Positions 38,284-49,480 of a stretch of DNA of 64,000 nt are shown piece by piece. Position 1 is the stretch's first letter; every line of letters starts with the position of its first letter. The stretch comes from Protonemura montana (lineage: Eukaryota > Arthropoda > Insecta > Plecoptera > Nemouridae), in assembly GCA_947568835.1 (NCBI GenBank), contig OX387606.1:17360001-17424000 (forward strand), written 5' to 3'. Both the position numbers and the translations under genes were made by a program. The notes below the pieces were generated by a model, which was given only the letters and a program-made list of their open reading frames with translations, was not told the origin of the DNA and ran no database searches.

Positions 38284-39358
38284 GTACAAAACACATTTAC
38301 TCACCAATGTTGTAGAAGAAATTTACAAGCAATCGGTCGTCTATTTTTTTCTAACAATATAAAATTTAAGAAATTAGCACATATGTATTTTTTTAAATAT
38401 TTACACCTTTGTTTAGAATATTTGAATATCTAACACGTCTCTACACACACATCTACACAGCTAAAGCGTAGTACTGTGCATGTGTAATAAAGTGAAAAGC
38501 ATCTATAAATGTAGCAGTGTGTCAATTTGTACAATTGTCAATCAGTTGTCTGCGGCGTATATATACATCAAGACTTACACATTTGCCTCAGCCAGTTAAC
38601 ATGGCGGGTAACATCTCCAATAAATAAAATTGCATCCAAAGAAAAAACGAGACATTCGCTGCAGAAAGCAAACGCACACATGACGAGCGCAAAATGCCGC
38701 GCGCTCGCGATCGCTGGTGTGACAAACAAGCAAGAACAAGCATGACTCAAGCAGCGAGTTGGGCACGAGACCACCGTTAATCAAATCTACAATCATCCAC
38801 TGGAAGCTGCATCTCGCGTGAAAGAAACCACGATTGCATTATCAAGCGACTGCGTTTTGGAATTTCGGAACATGAAAACGATCGTGAGTTGGTGGAAATG
38901 GTGCAATGAAAATGCGGTGAACTTTGGTGAAAAAAAAGGTAAATTTATCAACCTCATCGTGAAAGAGTGCGAAACATATAGGGACCACTTAAGCCTCTAG
39001 CGAATGCTACATTGTCTGGACATGTTGGGGTGGAGTGGGGTCGGTTTCTTTCAAGCGAGACATAAGAACGCAAGGATGGCACGCTAGTCGTAGCGCCGCG
39101 CGAAGCCAGCTGTATATGGGTATAAGGTGAAAGTGAGTAAAAGATAGTGAGTGATTTTCGTAAGTCGCAATGTGTCGAGAGAGTGATTGTGGCGTATTAG
39201 AGTGTGATAAGATAGAGAAAGTCAGAGAGGATCACCGTTTTGGCGTAGGTGACAGTATCGCTGGTGGCTTCAGTGAATGCCCGCCTAAGTTTGCTCCGTC
39301 TTTCTTGCGCCAATGATTGAGGACAAAGAAGTACACCCTGCACAAACCACATCAAGAA

Positions 39359-39395
39359 TAGAGAGAGATAGAGATAGATAAATAAATATATAGTA
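39359..39395 (+). repeat. GAGATA/TAAATA-type simple repeat
   Basis: A degenerate purine/AT-rich simple repeat (GAGAGATAGAGATAGATAAA and onward). Confidence 0.6.
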
Positions 39396-41298
39396 TATTA
39401 AAACAGTTAACATAGACAAGCAGAGATGGTTCCATGTACGGAACAAAAAAGAGACGGAACACACAAACAGCAGGAGAATAAGTTATGTACATAATGTAAG
39501 TTATTCAGAAAAGAAATGGTTAAATAGAACGACAGTAAAGTATTGTACAATGTATTACATGAATATATATATGTACAATTTGGTATCGTCCCAATTGATA
39601 GCCGTGCAGCAAGCATGATCAGAATGGCATCTGATTGATTGATTTCTCTGTTAAGAAAAGTTCCACGGGCCGACACTGAACTGGACAGGACAGCGCTACT
39701 GTACGATCCGTGTTTACTCAACGCCTGCAATAAAATATTGATAGATTATAGGGAACCGTTTGTACAAGTAACTAATTAGATAATTATTTCACCAAACACG
39801 AAGACATACGGAAAGTGTACACAGGACATACAAGCTTGAACGTTAGGCATCGTCATAAAGCTTGTTTTTAATTTACAAGGCAAAGAGATTCTATTTTGTT
39901 AATCATGCGATTTTTAATAATTACATACTCTTGTAAAGAAAGTAGAAGGTTTATATGGCTTAGTAAAACGATCTTAAATCGCCAATGCCCATTGAAAAAC
40001 TTCATAAAGGGAATTATGAAGCACCATCTAAAACTCGTAGAAATTCAGAACCCTAAATTTAAATTTTAAAATGAGCGTGAAATTTCTTTTGATCATCGTT
40101 GATTGGTATTATCAACGGTATTAAACGGTATTATAGTGTGTGTTTGGTGTAAGAGGCTCATCTGGCACCGAATGAGTGAAGGCCACGAGATGCGTCCCTC
40201 CTACTCTGGCTGCGATAGGTAACCTACGCACGTGCGTCGTGAAAAATTGATCAGAATCGCTCGCTATTTACACCCACCTAAAAGAGTCGGTCTGCTACGA
40301 GATTTAATTCGGCTAAAACTACGCGAAGCAATCCTACTCTCAGGTAACACAGACTTGCGAAAAACCAAATCGACCCGACAATTTTTAACCTGGTTTTTTC
40401 AAAGCTTTTGCACTGAACGCAAAACAAGTTTTTCGCGTTCATGCTCACTGGCTGGTAATTATAGAGCGATATTGTTGCCTTTCCTTTTTTTTGCTCCACA
40501 AACAATCAGCTTAGTGTATAAAAAGAAAATGAATTAATCGCGCCGCCGTATCGATCAGGTCTCGATTGGTGATTGATAAATGAAGACTATCGCCCGGGAC
40601 TTGAAGGCACTCATCTGGCATGTGGGACAATTCTCACAGATATCGCTTAGCAGACGCTGAATGCTCCAGCGGCTAGAACAGATCGTCTCTCAGTCGTCCT
40701 TGTCAGAACAAAGAAGATGACAGTTTGACTCTATTGGACGAGGACTTAAGACAATGTGAAAGGGAACAAGAAGCTAGTTGTTGTTAAACTATTTGCAGAT
40801 AGAGATGTGTGTGTGTACTGTCGCAGATAATGTTAATATTATTCTGTCTTAGCTCCGCCTCTTTTAGGTTAGTGTATGAGTACGGTGCTTACTAATGAAG
40901 TAGAAAGGTCTATTCTCATGGTTGCTATAGGAGTGCGTCTTCGTCTTTGATTTACAATGTATTAAAAAAAAGCTACGAGAAACAGAAATTGGTTATTTAA
41001 GTTTTTTGCGGCCAAAATTATAAGTAACGTTGACGTGTGCACGTTTTCCACCTGTGTGAATTGTGGGAGATCTAATTGGCGGGTGTTCTTTTTGGCAAAG
41101 AGGTATTTGTCAATTTGCTCCACTTTACTATAATTTATGTTCTCCTAATACCAGAGTTTTATTTTTCGATTAGAGTGTAGGTAAGGTATTACAACGGCAT
41201 TACTATCTGGAGACGAGGGAATGTATTCCAGTTATCGAGCAGTTTCACTAAAATTTACGGGTGCAGTTCATGAAACTGTAAAATGTCTCATTAAATCG

Positions 41299-41315
41299 GA
41301 ACCTAACCTAACCTA
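41299..41315 (+). repeat. short CCTAA array
   Basis: Three tandem AACCT units, the same unit as the longer array at 48668-48727. Confidence 0.6.
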
Positions 41316-44300
41316 GAACGTCCAGAATGGCCAAGACCAGAGATCGAATAAGAAACTTATTGGAGGTCTTATTGGAGATACAATATTAAATGTGCTTATG
41401 AAAAATTGGTTCCTTATCTATTTTCGGTCCCAGTGAATCGGTTACTCTTTATTATACCTGATTTGTACCCTCCACACGCATGATCTAGCTTCACGCATTC
41501 GTTAGAGGCAAAAACGCGGACTATAATTACGATGTACATACCTATGTCAAAGCTCAGTTAAAAATTCTCTGACCCAACAACTATAACACAAAACTAATCG
41601 AAATTTATAGATAATTCAGTCACACAAAAATAGTCTGACCATGGTGGAGAGGGTTCATCAAAAAATTATTGTATACCATGCGTTGTTGACTTGGACCTGA
41701 GCAAATCGATGCACAAAACCTTGGCAGCGAATCGATTCAAGAACAATTTGTCGTGAAAACAAGAGCAGTATAATAGGCTCGTCCTTGTAAATCATGCAAG
41801 CCTATAGGAGCATACGAGTAAGTTTTTTTTTATATGTCACGAAATTTTGAATACGACCGATTTCGCTAAATTATTGATGCTTTGCGCCGAATTTGATTCT
41901 TTCCAGAGCTACAAACGTACAATGCTTTCTAGAATAGATTAAATTGGAGAAACAGAATTCCTGATTTTTTGGGAGTACATATGTAAAAAAAATGGCGTTG
42001 GCCGTAGACTGTGCGTGCTGAATATAGCACACGCACATCCGACTGGTAGCTTCAATCTAAACTGGAGATTCCGAGGAAGACTATCCTTTGTCAATCCCAG
42101 CCGAAGATCATTTAGCTGGCATATGCATTCCATGACCCTATTCAATGCTTAAATTATCGGTGTGTCGGTATATCGATCTGCAATGGTTCTTTTCAACACA
42201 GTTTAAAACAACAAATTTTTAAAATAAGTAGACAATCGAAAAGGATCGATGCCTATCAAACGTCTTTTCGAAACACTTGCGTTACTCAAAACTCTCCGCT
42301 CGTTCCTAATCTCAATTATATAATTTCCCACATATTCCTGTTCGTAAAAATTTGCTACTTACGTCCGGTTCTTCTGTGACTTCATTGAAGTTAAGCCCAA
42401 TGATTGGATCCTGGCTCATTTTGGCTCACCACGGTTCTGCACAGCCACCAGTGAGAAAAGCTAGCTTCAGTCCTTCACAACACCGAATTCTAACTGAGAC
42501 TAAAGACGCGAAACTATCATTAGTCTACCCATAACCTAAGATTTGAGATCTACGTAGACGTCATGATTGCATGGTAAAACTAAAAGTGATGCAAAAAGAA
42601 TAAATAATATGGAATGCTGCTCAGCTGTTTGATTATTCGGCCAAGAATCGTCTTTTTCAAACCGGTCGAACGCACAAAAAATCCTAGCACAATATAAAAT
42701 AAGTATAGCCACTTATAAGACAGACTTTTTTCGCTCTGAAATTCAGGGACAACGCTAAATGTCAGTGTACCTTGTAGCTTTGTGTAGTTGTAGCACGAAA
42801 TAACAACGCACTGTCGGGAGATCATTTCAGATTCATTATCCGAGTGGGCAACGACGAAGACGCCTTCCTACCTAGGCCGTGTGACCGTGTACCTCCCAAC
42901 ATCTTTCATTGTCTTTCTGTTACCCGTAGTGAAAACATTTCGTTTTATAGCTAGCAGGGTTTACTTCGTTTTCTTCTTTTAGATTAAAAATAATTATTCC
43001 CAAATGTATTTCCTCTGCAAAACGAGTCACGAGATTCGACAATAAATTATTCTAGTTTATTGCTCATGGACATTGTTTCTTGGGAGTTAATGAATTTATT
43101 GTTTCTATCTGAAGTCGATAGTTTATGTGGTTTCAATTTACTGGATAAAGACATGCACGTTAAATATATAAAGACCTCGCAATGCATTTCTTTCGGTATG
43201 TGAAACCACTAATCGTCGCTGAATCGACCGAACATTTCTAACCGATACTTTTTATTAAGGATACCGTCATGCATCTATAGCTGACTTGAGACCAGATGGA
43301 CAGAATTTTTTATTCTAGTCGCCGGCTAGTCTACCGTTGATGCTCGAATTAAAAAAACCCGAAATTGATTCAAATTCTGAATACCTTTGTTTCACAGAGT
43401 TTACTTTAATCTAGACTTTTTTGGATCGTTCGTTTCAAATTTGATTTCACCAACTCAGTGCGTATATTCCGGGAACTGTACATAGGCTTCGTAAATGCTA
43501 TCAACCATTTCCAAAATTCCAGACGATTTAGCGCGAAAATGCAGTTTTACCCCGGAAGGGTGATTCTCCGAAACATTAATAACGCATATGGATGAAGCGG
43601 GTTGATCAATACCATTGGAATGACGCCTGCTGGCCATGTTAAATGTTTGGGCACAAACATCAACTCGCAATAGTCGCTATGCATCCTTTCCATCGGCAGT
43701 GAACATCCGCCTAAAAAGATTACAGAGAAGAGAATCTAATTATGATCCTATTTCACATTGAAATCCGCAACTCTGCAACACCAGCGCCGACTCATTTGAA
43801 CAGCGAACATATCAAAATATGTTTCAAAAATGTTTCTTATTTGATCCATAAGCATATTCTTTTCTATTGATCCAAAACATTTTATCCAAATTATTGTATC
43901 CAGCTATGTGAAACTCGATATTTTTTTGTTATAACAATTCTAGGTGAGTTGCAAGTGGCAGGTCCAGCTCTACTTGGAAGAATTCATGCGAATAATGTTG
44001 TTATTTGAACTTGGTTCCCTCTGCCGGTCTGCCGGGTATCGACTTTCTGTAGAATCCAGGTGAAGCCAGTAACGTCACCCAGCGCTGGTATGGAATATCA
44101 GCTCGCAATTATATCATAAGGTCCCTGCTTACGCGCTAACCCTGTAGAAAGTAACCTATTTTCACAAGCAGAGGAAAATACCAGCTCACAAATGAATCCT
44201 GAAACAAGAAAATCATTTTCCGGCACACATTAAGAGTTTCAACGTTATAACACCAGTCATAATCGCTAAACATGGGTGTAATAAATGGTCCAGCCCTTCT

Positions 44301-44332
44301 CAGTCCAGGGCAAAGTGACTCCGTGGGCATAC

Positions 44333-45322
44333 CTGTCGGAATTGACGTAGTGCCCCATTGATACGAAGCGAGTCGGCGGCAATGCCGGCGATGCCATCTC
44401 CCGGCTCCCTGAGTTGCCTCAGCGAGACGCTAGGCTGCGTCGCGGCGCCACCGCCGTGCATGTGGTGCATGTGACAGCAGTGGCCGCTGCAGGTACTAGG
44501 AAGCGACGCCTCCGGTTGCGAGCTCTGTCGGATGATTCGTGAACTAAGAGGCGACGTGGTGAGGAAGACGGGCGGTGGGGGCAGGGCATTCACGCCGGGG
44601 GCGCTCGAGCACGTGCACCGGTAGCCGATCGAGTGGACGCTCTCTCTTGACACTGACCTCTCGATGGGTTGCATCGACGAGAGAGGAGAGTGTGAGTCAC
44701 GGCGTTCGCACCTGCACCGGGAGTGAGCGTGCGGCAAGAGGTTGTATCCTACCGAGCTGGTCCGTAAGCGACACCCCATAGGGAGCACACCACCCACCCC
44801 TTGGGCGGAAAACGAAAACGGTCCCGCCTTGCTCCGCGCGGAGATCGCGTCGGTTCGGCAATGCAATTCGATGTCCGGCACAGAACGAGTGGAGTTGTCT
44901 TCTTTCAAGCCCATACCGTCACTAGTTGTCGTCAGGCCGACCGATTTCGACAGCTGATTTTGGCCTGACGACAACAATGTCAACTGTTTCGTCGGCGAAC
45001 TGGTGCCTTCACTGCGTCGGTCACTGGATCGGTTGTCGTTTGGGGAGGAGAGTAGAAAGGTGGTGCATTCGCCTTGCGAGCCCGAGTCTCTGTCGTCGGA
45101 CATGTTGTGGGGATGTTGTGGCGACGCGAGGAGGAAAGTGGTGCATTCTTGCCGGGTCAGAACGGGCTTCGACGCTGACGAGCCGGCCACACCGACGACA
45201 CTAACCGACGGCGCCTGAAGCAACAGCGACGACGTCTCATCGCCGCTGCCGTAGCCCGAGTTGGCGACGTCCTCGATGGCGGCGCCGGCGACGGCGTCGG
45301 TCGAAGGGGGCTGCGATGACAT
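44333..45322 (-). CDS. SK: SK calcium-activated potassium channel, N-terminal exon
   Basis: The exon encodes exactly 330 residues (990 nt) from the ATG at 45322 to the donor CGACAG|GTATGC. An in-frame TAG five codons upstream makes this the first in-frame ATG, so the start is well supported. The protein is Ser-rich and disordered-looking. Notable parts are NSGYGSGDETSSLL (21-34), duplicated ECTTFLL(A/S)SP motifs (59-68 and 85-94), SVPDIELH (147-154), a Cys/Arg cluster (SRCRCERRDSHS, 201-212), a Pro run (247-251) and a Cys/His cluster (CSGHCCHMHHMHGGG, 278-292). It ends in LRQFRQ, which joins in phase 0 to LRKPVS of exon 2. The SGY..(S/E)ET..LL and VPDIE motifs recall Drosophila SK N-termini from memory. 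This cytoplasmic part precedes all membrane segments. Upstream, ATTACAG|TTATG could be an acceptor, so a non-coding first exon may exist. Confidence 0.88.
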
Positions 45323-45329
45323 CACGCTA

Positions 45330-45480
45330 GGGTGCTAGGCGGTCGTCACATAACTGTAATCAACGGGAACGACAGGCGTTAGATGAGGCGCGGAGCGATA
45401 TGCAGCCGTGCGTGCGGACGCTGAAAAACAGTGCGCTTGTGCGCTTGTTGTTGACGTCCGGGGAACATCCCTTCGCTAGC
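45330..45480 (-). promoter_or_regulatory. probable SK 5' UTR or promoter-proximal region
   Basis: This CpG-rich stretch is directly upstream of the SK start codon. No TATA box or initiator can be assigned. GATTACAG at about 45351-45358 (minus strand) resembles a splice acceptor, so it could instead be the end of a 5' UTR intron. Confidence 0.35.
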
Positions 45481-46239
45481 TATGGCAACTGTCGCTCTTC
45501 GAGGCGTTTCCAAATTAAATTTAATAAAACTGTAGAAGGGGAAACACCCTAGATCTATTTGCCCTTAAAACATATATGAATAACAATATTTTTCTGTCTG
45601 ATTCAATGGGACTGTTTAGGCACACATAACGTAGAAAGGTCACTACATTGGGAACAGTCAATTTATTTTCACGTAACCAGCTAGACCATAAAACTTCGTT
45701 TAACAAATGTCGTAAACAATATCCATAGACTCAAGTCTCGGTGACACGTCACGTCAGTGTATGCGTACAAAACTGCATTACTATCCAACATGCTGCACGA
45801 AAACGGGCTACGTTCCTCATTAGATTGCCGTCACCGAACAGAAGCGTGACTTGATATGAAAAATAATGTTCAAACGGACAATAAATGTGTAAATGTGTAC
45901 AATCGGATGCAAATCGCAGAAGTAGTTCGTTAATGTCAACCAAATTGCTCTGACAGGGGTTTCCTTTGCGGATGTTATTGTTAGGCAATGAAGTAACATT
46001 TGCCTGATTTGCAATTCCATATTGTCGTCACAGAAAGAAATAGAATCAAAACGCAAACCAAAGCAAAACAAAAGCAAAAAAAAAAAAAAAAAATAGCAAA
46101 GAACTCGAGGAATACAGTCCCGAAAATGTGAGTACGTATAATCCACCGTGACAGACCGAACAATACCGACACAGATTAATGCAGTTCAAAGACCTACCAT
46201 GCCTAAAATCTTTTCTTTTGTAATTGTGAGACGATCAAT
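45481..46239. other. AT-rich flank, no gene seen
   Basis: Between the SK 5' region and the next GC-rich island. It includes an A18 run (46076-46093) but no supported gene. Confidence 0.5.
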
Positions 46240-46560
46240 TATTCACCGCGCGTGCTTTGCCGAGCTGACAGCTGACAGCAACTGCCCCCACGGCGACGCC
46301 GACGACGCCGACGACGCCGACGACGTGAGTTTTGTCCACGACGGACGAGGGCGCGGAATGTTTACAATTCAACAGGTTTCATATTTAATGGAAGACCCTG
46401 TAAGACGACAGTCTGCGGTGAGAAATGAGGTTCGCTTCGATGAGGACGCAGGCGCTGCTGTCTTGTGCGTAGGAACTAAGGCAACGTTGCCTGGCGACGG
46501 CGTCGAGCGTCGGGCGTCGAGCGTCGTATTACGAAAGAACGAGACGAGAATTGCTCGCGA
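46240..46560. promoter_or_regulatory. CpG-rich island about 1 kb upstream of SK exon 1
   Basis: A GC-rich block contains three tandem GACGCCGAC units (about 46295-46326) followed by a consensus-like donor GAC|GTGAGT on the plus strand. A 163-codon plus-strand frame (46148-46639) crosses it, but its peptide (an Asp/Ala repeat, then Arg/Glu-rich sequence) matches nothing I know and the donor would cut it short. This may be the SK promoter, a 5' exon, or a divergently transcribed gene start. Confidence 0.35.
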
Positions 46561-48667
46561 GCAAGGTGATGAAATAACAGACCAAAGACTTCCTTACGAG
46601 ATAATTAGCAAGACGAATGCGAGTTCGTCTTTCGGCTGATTGAAAGTAATTACAGATACAGAATGTTGGTGTTGGGCAGCTTGGGAAATTGAGATTTCTT
46701 ACAAGAAAATGATTTGGGTTTTCGGATTGCGTGAAAAACAACAGTTGGTATTTCGGGTGTTTACGATGCCATCGTAAAACTTGATTTTATTTCTTCTGAT
46801 GATGCGGTGCTGATTTGAAAAAAAAAAAAATGAAAATTTGATATAAGTTCGCAGCTAGCATCAAACAGATCGTAAAATATCTTAAACTTTTTTTTTCGTT
46901 TACATATATATTCATTCGCTGAGTTGATAGCGTCTTTATTATTCTTGTCAGAAATAAAACAAAACTCTCCGCAACAGCGCCCACAGTTTATGATGAAAAC
47001 ATCCAGTTACACAGAACTTTCTTCTGGCTTTTCATGTCTCAGCCTTCAAATAAATTGTATCTCGTTTGACCCCGGTTTAAGAAACTTGTCAGGAAAAGCT
47101 CCCGAAAGTTTATGCCATACTCGATTTAAATATTTTGTTTTAGAAATGAAAATTTATTTTTCATGAGCAAATCTGGAGCTGGACAGTTTGTTCCAACGAG
47201 AAGGCAAGAGCCTACTACAGCTGCTAAGCCATGAATAAAGCTGCAAAGCGATAAACTATCTCTTCCGGTGGAGGTGCCGGTTCCGGGACAACAGCGTCCT
47301 AGTGATAACCGTCTTGCCCACGGAAAATGTTCAGGATTTTCCCTCGCATGGCATGCGCGGCCGGAAAATCTCGTACATAAATTTCCACGACCTCTGTTTG
47401 CCGTTCCGAAAACGCGCGTTTATTTTCTAAATGGCGTTTATATTAAATTCAACGCTTCATGAACAGTATAAGCAATGTTTACGGTGGTAGGAAACAGGTG
47501 CTAAACTTTTAGGTTATCTCACAAGAGCCTTTGTTGGTTTTCCGGAGAGATATGCCCACCTACGGAATATACCGATCCTGTTCTACGACATGACCGAAAA
47601 AGCTCTTTTTCCCTGACTAATATTGACCGACAAAAGATTTTTTTTTTTTCTAAGTTTAGTTAAATGAGACCTGACACGGATTTAAAATTTAAAACTTAGC
47701 TGTTGCAAAACGCTCCACTGGTTCCATAAAGTATCTTGGAAAACTTTCTTTTTGCTACAATTTAAGTGGAATTAAGCGAGCTTTCCAAGTGAAAAAGCAC
47801 GAAAAAAAGCCAACACCATAACAAAAAAATCGATAAAACATTATCAGACAACTGTCACGAAGAGCAATCAAGTGGTAAAAAACGACTCCATTGAATCTAT
47901 TTCCTGTCAAACTTACAATAAAGTCTTAGCAACAAGCTACAAGCGTCTTTACAAGCGTCCCGGCCCATCAAATTAAGCGAATCTTTATTTCCTGAGCACA
48001 TGTGCATAATAAAGTACGTTAGCTCGTTTCGCCCGACCGATTCGACCAAAGGATTGATATTTATTTGGCACATGTTGAATCAATCACCCATTAAGACGTC
48101 GTCGATAATGCAGAGTGTTTATTTCAGCGCCGCGGCGCCGGGTCGTGATCTGTCGTTATAAGTATACCTAGCCAGTGGCGCCCACACATGCCTTTTTTCA
48201 TTTGATGACTTCAACAATAGCTGCGTTGGGCCCAGTGTGCGTGCTTGCCGGTGATCAGATGATCGACGACAGCCGGTTTATTTCCAGTCTAAAACAATTA
48301 TTATTCACTGGTTATATGGCCATACAACCAGAATCGAGCCAATAATATCGCGCGCACGACTCTCTCAGTTGTATCGTGATGCCAAAACGAATTGTTTACG
48401 CTGAGAATGCTCTTAAATATTTATTATCGCAATGGGAGCCGGCCTTTTGGGACTTGGGCGCACGATAATCTATTAAGCTTTATCTTTCGAGCAGCACTAT
48501 CGTTTTTAAACCATGTTTGCGTTATACCTGTAACAGTTTGATTACATGATTAAATTATTTTGGTATTTGTTAATAATGGGAATAAATGATATTACCATTT
48601 TACAACACTTCACATATATACAAATACCATACATGCAGCTCATGTCATGAGGTAACAATAACTTGGT
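46561..48667. other. intergenic-looking stretch, no gene seen
   Basis: It has a GGAGGTGCC motif copy at 47270-47278 and short chance frames. Nothing else supportable. Confidence 0.5.
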
Positions 48668-48727
48668 AACCTAACCTAACCTAACCTAACCTAACCTCAC
48701 CTAACCTCACCTAACCCAACATAACCT
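48668..48727 (+). repeat. interstitial telomere-like (CCTAA)n array
   Basis: About eleven 5-bp units of AACCT, the first five perfect and later ones drifting (CACCT, AACCC, AACAT). TTAGG is the ancestral arthropod telomere repeat. The array is short, degenerate and internal, so it is an interstitial copy, not a chromosome end. Confidence 0.85.
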
Positions 48728-49129
48728 ATAAGCACAGATTATCAGATTTTAACTGCAGTGTAACGCGAGAGAAGTTTGAAATAATTACATGTTTTGTGTT
48801 ATTCTTGCTTGACTTATTGCACCTTTAAACATCTGAATTTCAAACGCGAAGAAGCAGACCTTTTCAATAATTTCCAACGCTGATAAGCATAGCGAGGGCA
48901 TGGACATGTCATCGCTTCCAAAACTGGTCACGACTCATTAGTATCAGATTGGTTAGTGGAAGCAGGATGGCGTATGAGTAGTTAACGTATTGATAATTAA
49001 GGTCAGGGTAAATAATTAATTACATTTATTTTCGCACAAAAGTGAAGAAGCAAGTGGGGCATCACATTCTGAAGGGAAATGACACATTGCATAGCTTTTA
49101 GAAGGGTATTGGACCTGGCAATGGGTTTA

Positions 49130-49480
49130 ACAGTAAAGCCAGAGGACCAGCGTAAAAGTTTAAATTTCTGATGAGCAAACGAGGTGGCAACACGTGGTAA
49201 TGGTAGATGCCACCCAATGACGCTTGCGGCAAACCGTTTTTACGAATCTCTTAAATTTAATAACTACGGCTCAAAATGCGATACATGTAAATCAATCGTT
49301 GAGGATCATTGAGCGAAAATCAGTCTCAAATGCGAGTAATCTGCGAGAAAAACGAAATAGCATTTTATAACACTCAAAAAGACGGTGACTTCACCTAGTA
49401 GTATCCTCCTTTTTCGTTGGTAAAGTAATCCTTTGGCCGTTTTTTTCGCGAAGACAGATTAATATTAGTTCGGTATTGAT
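49130..49480 (+). repeat. dispersed repeat of unknown class, copy A
   Basis: It shares ordered blocks with 61390-61745: CAACACGTG, ATGCCACCC with a following GATGRCGC-like stretch, CAATCGTT, TCTCAAATGCGAGTAATCTG, and a T-rich segment before GACAG. There is no open frame. It may be a decayed non-autonomous element. Confidence 0.55.

Larger units (their letters stand above)
28626..44332 (-). other. SK intron between exon 1 and exon 2
   Basis: A 15.7 kb intron bounded by GTATGC at its 5' end (44332 downward) and TTCCAG at its 3' end (28626). It holds a G20 tract near the acceptor, a head-to-head SINE pair, two GC-rich islands (about 31780-31985 and 36000-36380), two GGAGGTGCC motifs (29439-29447 and 34903-34911), a short CCTAA triplet array (about 41300) and simple repeats. 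The rest shows no gene. Confidence 0.85.

Noticed and set aside
43455-43670. 71-codon minus-strand frame just downstream of SK exon 1
   Set aside because: Considered as an extra SK exon, but it does not resemble SK and I saw no matching phase-0 acceptor and donor.
44575-45218. Plus-strand frames overlapping SK exon 1
   Set aside because: Shadows of the GC-rich SK coding sequence on the opposite strand.
46148-46639. 163-codon plus-strand gene over the CpG island
   Set aside because: Frame crosses a GACGCC-type repeat and a good splice donor, and the peptide matches no family; treated as a GC-island feature only.
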